Positions 59,413 through 64,000 of a DNA stretch of 64,000 nucleotides are shown one piece after another; position 1 is the stretch's first letter, and every line of letters starts with the position of its first letter. The position numbers and the translations under genes are program-made. The notes below the pieces were generated by a model. The model ran no database searches. It was not told the origin of the DNA and saw nothing but the letters and a program-made list of their open reading frames with translations. This DNA is from Chloranthus sessilifolius (Eukaryota > Streptophyta > Magnoliopsida > Chloranthales > Chloranthaceae). The stretch spans positions 3,051,299 to 3,115,298 of the forward strand of contig CM037597.1 in NCBI GenBank assembly GCA_021018995.1. The letters are read 5' to 3'.

Positions 59413-59616
59413 TGGAATTAATGCCACCCAAAAACAAATGAAGGATTTATTCGAAAATGCTGGAATTAGATGATTTGATTCTTTTCATGATCCTAATTTT
59501 TAGGCTAAGCTTATTTAATATGATGACAATGAAGGTGCTACCTATGGATTTAGGAGAGTAGAATAAGTGTCTAATTCAATATATCAGTCACCCACTCAAC
59601 CGAACATGCCACTGAC

Positions 59617-59770
59617 CATGGTATCAAATATCGGTCGAGATCGATACATATTAGGTATAAACTCAAGTATCGGTATCGGCTGATACGTATCTGATATTAG
59701 CCGATACCTTTATTTTTTTTTTCTTCTTCTTATTATTATTTTTAAATATACTGATACGTATCGACCAATC
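59617..59770. mobile_element. GATACG fold-back element, copy 18 (right end lost)
   Basis: Starts CATGGTATCAAATATCGG and contains GGTATCGGCTGATACGTATC and CTGATACGTATCG. A T/ATT-rich run interrupts it. The right end is not recognisable. Confidence 0.65.
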
Positions 59771-60039
59771 CTTTTCTTTCCTACTGTCAGGCCTGATAAG
59801 TAGAAAAGGAAGGAGATGTTGAAGGAGATGTTGGTAATTTTATAGATGAAAAAGTTGCATCATAATTTCAAATGAAAATGTGGGACATTCATATATATAT
59901 TTGTGAATTGTGATTGAAGTCATTCAATGGAAATTTTTATATATTTTTAAAATCAATGAATTGAGATTCAACTTTGAGGTCATTCAATGATAATTTTCAC
60001 GCAAAATGAAGAGGTATTATACAAGCATAGGGCCCCAAT

Positions 60040-60200
60040 ATAACCAAGCTAGCTTGAAAGCTCGGCTCAGCTCAGCCTGAAAATGAGAGCTTTTGCTCTT
60101 TTAAGTTCGGCTCAAAAGTCAGAGAAGAGCTTTTTATTTAAAGCTTGATTGAAGTATAGTTGAATTAGAGCTGAGCTATTAATGAAATCGGCTTCGCTTC
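60040..60200. repeat. AGCTCGGCTC-word low-complexity remnant
   Basis: AGCTTGAAAGCTCGGCTCAG and inverted GAGCTGAGCT words. Same kind as 29000-29140; no borders defined. Confidence 0.5.
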
Positions 60201-60539
60201 ATTAATAATATATAATATTTTTATAATTTTATATGATAAAATATATAATTTTGAAAGTATTTTTTTTTTTTTCTACTTATATCATCTAATTGTTGTGTCG
60301 ACTTGAATCAACGACCATGATCTTCGAGATAAAGTAAGCACATATATTTTAATTTATAGATTATTGATTTATTGTTTTGACTGATCATACGCTTAGATCC
60401 TAGGGCAAATATTTGGGTGGTCGGATCGATAGATCCAACATATGTGTCATATGAAAAAACAATCTTAATTGCCTAATTTAAAGGTCATGATCTAAGGATC
60501 TTTCATCGAAAAGATTGGCGTGAAATACAATCATCACTA

Positions 60540-60835
60540 CGTCAGGGTTCGGCAATAATTCCGTGAGGTTAAAATCAGGCAACATACAGCAAGTTTGGGG
60601 AAATATTCGGAGAGGAAAAAAGAATATTTAAAACTAAAAAAAAATTAAAATATTAAAAAATCACACATTTAAAAAAAAAAAAAGGGGGGAATAATTTTAG
60701 AATTATTCGTAAATTATTGTGATCGCACGAATTTTTGGGGAAAAAATTGCAAATAATTAAGGATTAATACACAGAACCTTAAATTTGTGAATTAGCAATT
60801 GTTTAAAAAATTCGGTGATTTTTGTGACTATGGTC
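60540..60835. mobile_element. GTCACC-type fold-back element, probable
   Basis: The left part ACGTCAGGGTTCGGCAATAATTCC aligns with the start of 25223-25517. The right end GGTGATTTTTGTGACTATG matches its inverse. Interior AATTATTCG words agree. Target duplication not found. Confidence 0.6.
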
Positions 60836-60914
60836 CCTGGCTACGTGCATAATATAATAATATACAGCTATGCAGCCATTTGGACATTGGGCACAGGATT
60901 TCAAGCTCTTAGAG

Positions 60915-61043
60915 CATGGTTCAAAATTTCTTGTTTCTGTTTCGGTTCCCACCGAAACGAAACCGAAGATCAAAATTTCGGTTCAAAATTTTGATTTCGG
61001 TCTAGCCTGAAACCTAAACAAAATAAAAAAAATTTGATCCTTG
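60915..61043. mobile_element. GAAACCG fold-back element
   Basis: 129 bp with ends CATGGTTCAAAATTTCTTG and AAAATTTGATCCTTG. Flanks TCTTAGAG and CTTTAGAG match 6 of 8. The interior has CCGAAACGAAACCG. Confidence 0.8.
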
Positions 61044-61369
61044 CTTTAGAGTCTAAAAGTCTCTAAGGTCCACTCAGGGATTTAAAGGCTGATGCATATG
61101 ACCATATCAACTAGTTCCCAAGCCGATACATATCAGCCATATCGGACATGTCTAGGCCTACCCAGTTGGTATTACGCCCGGTTCATTTTGGATACACATA
61201 TCGGCTGATGGGTCAATATTTACCAAAATTTGACCTGTTTGACATGATATTTAACCCCATATTATATCCGGAGTATATCATCATATCCTAAAGGCCCTAA
61301 CCCGTACATATTGGCCGATAATACCATGGGTCTACTCAAAACAAATCATTTTCTACCGCTAAGTCTAGC

Positions 61370-61797
61370 GGTGTTGTCGGTTCGGTTCAAGGCAGTTTTC
61401 AGGCATAATTGAAACTGAACCGATATGTATCAATTTCTAGTTTGCCGAATGAAACCGAACCGATATGCTTATAAACCAACCCAAAACCAAACCCATATGC
61501 TTCTAAACTGACCCAAAACAGATCCAATTGGTTCGATGAGTTCGGCTGGTTTCCGGCTTCTAACCTCAATACTTATCGTCCACCCCAGCTTAATTGCAAT
61601 CCCATTTTCGCTGTTTGCACTTTAACATCCTTGTCGGTTGCTTATGGGTTCGGTCTCAGACTAAAATAACACCGAGACCCGAAACCGATAACCCAATTCC
61701 CCAAAAGCCACAAATTGAAATCAAACTGATAAGCCCTAAAACTGACTGAAATTTCGGTCGAACGGATCGGTTTGGTTGGTTTTGTGCACAACCCTAG
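61370..61797. mobile_element. CCGAACCGA fold-back element, probable
   Basis: Starts near CTAGCGGTGTTGTCGGTTCG and ends GGTTTTGTGCACAACCCTAG, loosely inverted. The interior has AAACCGAACCGATATG and CGGTCGAACGGATCGG words. Kin to 14331-14668 and 26103-26461. A decayed GATACG-like stretch lies just before it (61085-61330). Confidence 0.6.
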
Positions 61798-61895
61798 CTC
61801 ATTCATGAAAATCTCAAAGAAGCATGAACACAAAAAACCACCACATTTCATATCTCATATATAGAATAGAGCACACCAGTACAAAGCATGTTGCA

Positions 61896-61901
61896 AAAGA
61901 G

Positions 61902-61948
<47 letters not shown>
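61896..61948. repeat. GA microsatellite downstream of GDSL gene
   Basis: About 52 bp of GA repeats, 86 bp past the GDSL stop codon, so possibly in the 3' untranslated region. Arg-Glu repeat frames here are artefacts. Confidence 0.95.
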
Positions 61949-61950
<2 letters not shown>

Positions 61951-62033
61951 CCACACAATCAAATGAAACAACTCTATCTAATGAAATAACTGTCAACTAC
62001 TTTGTTTGTCTATCTAATGAAACAGCCCTTGAA

Positions 62034-64000
62034 CTACTTGTTTGTTTCATTATCTAAGTTGGCAAGCTGTTGGATGTTGATGGGATACACTACATTGGTG
62101 TTCCCATGGAAAGCCTTGGTTGCCAAAATTATGTTCACAGCTGCCGTTGGATGGAAAGCATCCCAAAACACATATTGATCCCTGTTTGCACATGGAGTCT
62201 GGAATGGGAGGCAAGTGATCTGGCCGCTGTTCCGTCCGATGCCGCAACACCCGCGATCGATCACGCTAAATCCTACAAAAATTACGTGAATTTTGGTCAT
62301 TTTTAAATTTGATAACTAGTGACACATGCATGTGGCTGTCTATCTAAGATCGATCCGACAATTCTGATCATCTGATCGATGCCTAAATTCTTAGGAAGCA
62401 TGCCATCAGACCGTCAAGGATTTAGTTCCAAGTGGCATAGATCCCCAAAAGTAGCTCTAAAAATACGGCATACAGCACACTTAAATGTGATTTTAGTGCT
62501 ACATTTTGGAATTTGTGCATGTAAAATCGAAACCTTGAATGTCTGATGGCACGCTCGTGATCTCAAGATCCATTTTGTCAAACACTAGAATGAAAAATGG
62601 TCACAATCGTCTGATTTAATTCTTTGATCTAAGATATTTCTAAGAAGATAAAAAATGAAAGAAGGGGAAAATTGGGAAAAAAAAAAACTATGAAAAACAG
62701 ATGAGGAAATTGAGGGATCAATCCAACCCGTTTACTAAACCCTTAATCGGGTCGCTATTATTGAAAAGTCAAAATTGCATTTTTTTCAAGGGAGCCATTA
62801 CTTGCACACATTTTTCAAGTGATTGCACTGAATTTAAAGAAAGACTTGGAATTTTAGGGACATGTGATATTTAAAAATGCAATATGGGCCGTCTGATTTG
62901 ATGTTCATGATCAATAGATCTCTAGTACATAAAATTGGAGCAAAACACTATACTTGCCATATGATCGATCTATTGTAGTCAATTGTTGAATATTATAATA
63001 GCCTTTGACTCCATTTAATCAAATGATGAAAATTATATTTTGTTCTAATTTTTCTCGCAATTAATATCTTTAAATTATGGTCTTCAAATCAAACGGTTTA
63101 GATGGTGTTTTTACATGATAGAAGTCACCAAACTTGTAAGTTTTTTTTTAAATTTGGTGTAATCCGGTGCAATCACTTGAAAATCGTGTGCAAGTAATGG
63201 CTCTCTTTTTTCAATTAATCACATTATTTTGAAAAAAAGCTTTTTAATCGTGAAAAGAACGATTTTCAAAAAATCACAATTAAAAGTTAAAACGCAATTT
63301 TTTTAAAAATTGCCAAATTTCAATCACTACTGAAACCGTTAACCCGAACCTGGTTATTGAATTTATCACAAAATAATGCGTTTAAAACGTCAAAAATGCT
63401 TTTTTTATTTCAATTAATCGCATATAGAACATGTTTCTTATCGTGAAAGGAATACTTTTTCAAAAAATCGTTATTAAAAGTTTAAACGCGAATTTTTTAA
63501 GAAATCGGAGAATTTGGTAACTACGATCACACTATAATGTGAACAGAAAATTACCATTTTAACCCTTTCTTTTCATAGAGAACTTCTTTCTTGCTCTATA
63601 AGGCTTTGCTGTGTTTGGGTTAGCTCTTGTAAGAGCAGAAGCAACTTTCCACTTGTTGCAGAAATTTTATTACTTAAAACAGCTCTCTGTCAGAGTAAAT
63701 AAGGTGAGGAGCTGTATTATCAAACATGAATACAGTTCTTTACGGGAGCCATTGAAAGAGCTAATCCAAACGCAAACTAAAATTCCCGGAAAGCCTTACT
63801 CCTTAAGAGGCAAATGACGAAAATAGCCTTGGAGAGATGTGAAACGTACCATAAGGTCTTGGGTTTCTAAGAATTTCCGTGAACATCTTGTAGACGTCGA
63901 TTATGATGAACTTTGCACCGGGCAGATTACCGTTAAGATTGTTGACCATTGACCTCATGTTGACATTGAAAGGAAGCACCAGCCGGTTCACCGAATCCGA
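62034..64000 (-). CDS. GDSL esterase/lipase (3' end, partial)
   Basis: The last two exons are visible: up to 64000 (window edge) down to 63850, and 62272-62034 with a TAG stop, joined in phase 1 across a 1,577-bp GT-AG intron. The visible 129 residues run from SDSVNRLVLPFN through GFSVIDRGCCGIGRN to NLDNETNK. DAFHPT carries the Asp and His of the catalytic triad (block V); the GDSL serine block lies beyond the window. The family has a secretion signal, a SGNH-hydrolase fold and about 360 residues, and acts on acyl esters of lipids or cutin-type substrates in the extracellular space; substrate is not predictable here. CGIGRN...CLPF is typical of the plant family. The intron holds four mobile elements in 1.6 kb. 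No inactivating change is visible. Confidence 0.92.
62335..62645. mobile_element. Long-TIR MITE, GATCTTGAGACC family, in GDSL intron
   Basis: GATCATCTGATCGATGCC...TTCTTAGGAAGC faces GATTTAATTC...ATTTCTAAGAAG. The core has AGTGGCATAGATCCCCAAAA and GATCTCAAGATCCATTTTG. Arms are less well kept than in the other copies. Confidence 0.65.
62778..63212. mobile_element. Long-TIR MITE with GGGAGCCATTACTTGCAC ends, copy 2
   Basis: AGGGAGCCATTACTTGCACAC...TTCAAGTGATTGCA pairs with TGCAATCACTTGAA...GTGTGCAAGTAATGGCTCTC. The arms have about 65 bp, and the same core as 29691-30102 (TCAAACGGTTTAGATGGTG). Confidence 0.9.
63225..63545. repeat. GTCACC-like fold-back remnant
   Basis: AAAATTGCCAAATTTCAATCAC, TTAATCGCA and AAAACGCAATTTTTT words in both orientations, ending GGAGAATTTGGTAACTACG. 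Ends loosely fit the GTCACC type. Borders approximate. Confidence 0.45.
63609..63775. mobile_element. MITE with TGTTTGGGTTAGCTCTT ends, copy 3
   Basis: GCTGTGTTTGGGTTAGCTCTT pairs with AAAGAGCTAATCCAAACGCA. It is very close to 30136-30377 in both arms and core (AGAGCAGAAGCAA). It lies in the GDSL intron, 75 bp from the exon. Confidence 0.82.

Noticed and set aside
61824-62057. Arg-Glu repeat protein frame
   Set aside because: It is a translation of the GA microsatellite at 61896-61948.

Overview
The window is nuclear DNA of a flowering plant. Genes are split by many canonical GT-AG introns (up to 10.9 kb), and the AT-rich non-coding DNA is crowded with small transposons. The product families (RabD and RabA GTPases, plant GDSL esterase, LysM membrane protein) are plant types. 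The long introns would suit a magnoliid or another large-genome lineage, but species cannot be told from the sequence. Only about 5 kb is coding.

Layout. (1) 4404-14999, + strand: 3' part of a raver-like RNA-binding protein with RRM domains and a Gln/Tyr-rich tail; its 5' exons were not found. (2) 18901-24861, - strand: a seven-exon LysM-domain membrane protein, about 290 residues by my splice model. (3) 24962-25035, - strand: a tRNA gene with anticodon TAT (Ile), 100 bp upstream of the LysM start codon. (4) 32174-40644, + strand: an eight-exon Rab GTPase of the RABD1 (Rab1) type, complete at 202 residues. (5) 44139-55691, - strand: a two-exon Rab GTPase of the RABA2 (Rab11) type, 216 residues, with a 10.9-kb intron. 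(6) 62034-64000, - strand: the last two exons of a GDSL esterase/lipase, running off the window. The two Rab genes converge on a 3.5-kb spacer. In the family they act at different steps (RABD in ER-to-Golgi, RABA2 at the trans-Golgi network and cell plate); no joint regulation is visible.

The rest is mobile DNA. The most striking component is a group of short fold-back elements whose interior repeats a short palindromic word. The most abundant one repeats GATACG/CGTATC, starts with CATGGATCAAAAT or CAAGGTATCAAA, ends with the inverse, and is flanked by 8-bp target duplications, exact in four copies. That is the hAT signature. About 18 copies lie in 64 kb, including a same-family nested insertion. 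Sister sets have similar CA...TG ends and 8-bp duplications but a different interior word (GAAACCG, or a GTCACC/GTGACAAAA type). Other elements are a 2.28-kb LTR retrotransposon in miniature (TRIM-like) with 963-bp LTRs inside the RABA2 intron, a 1.1-kb hAT element with an exact 8-bp duplication in a RABD1 intron, a Mutator-like MITE, several long-TIR MITE families, a likely solo LTR and many tandem duplications and microsatellites.
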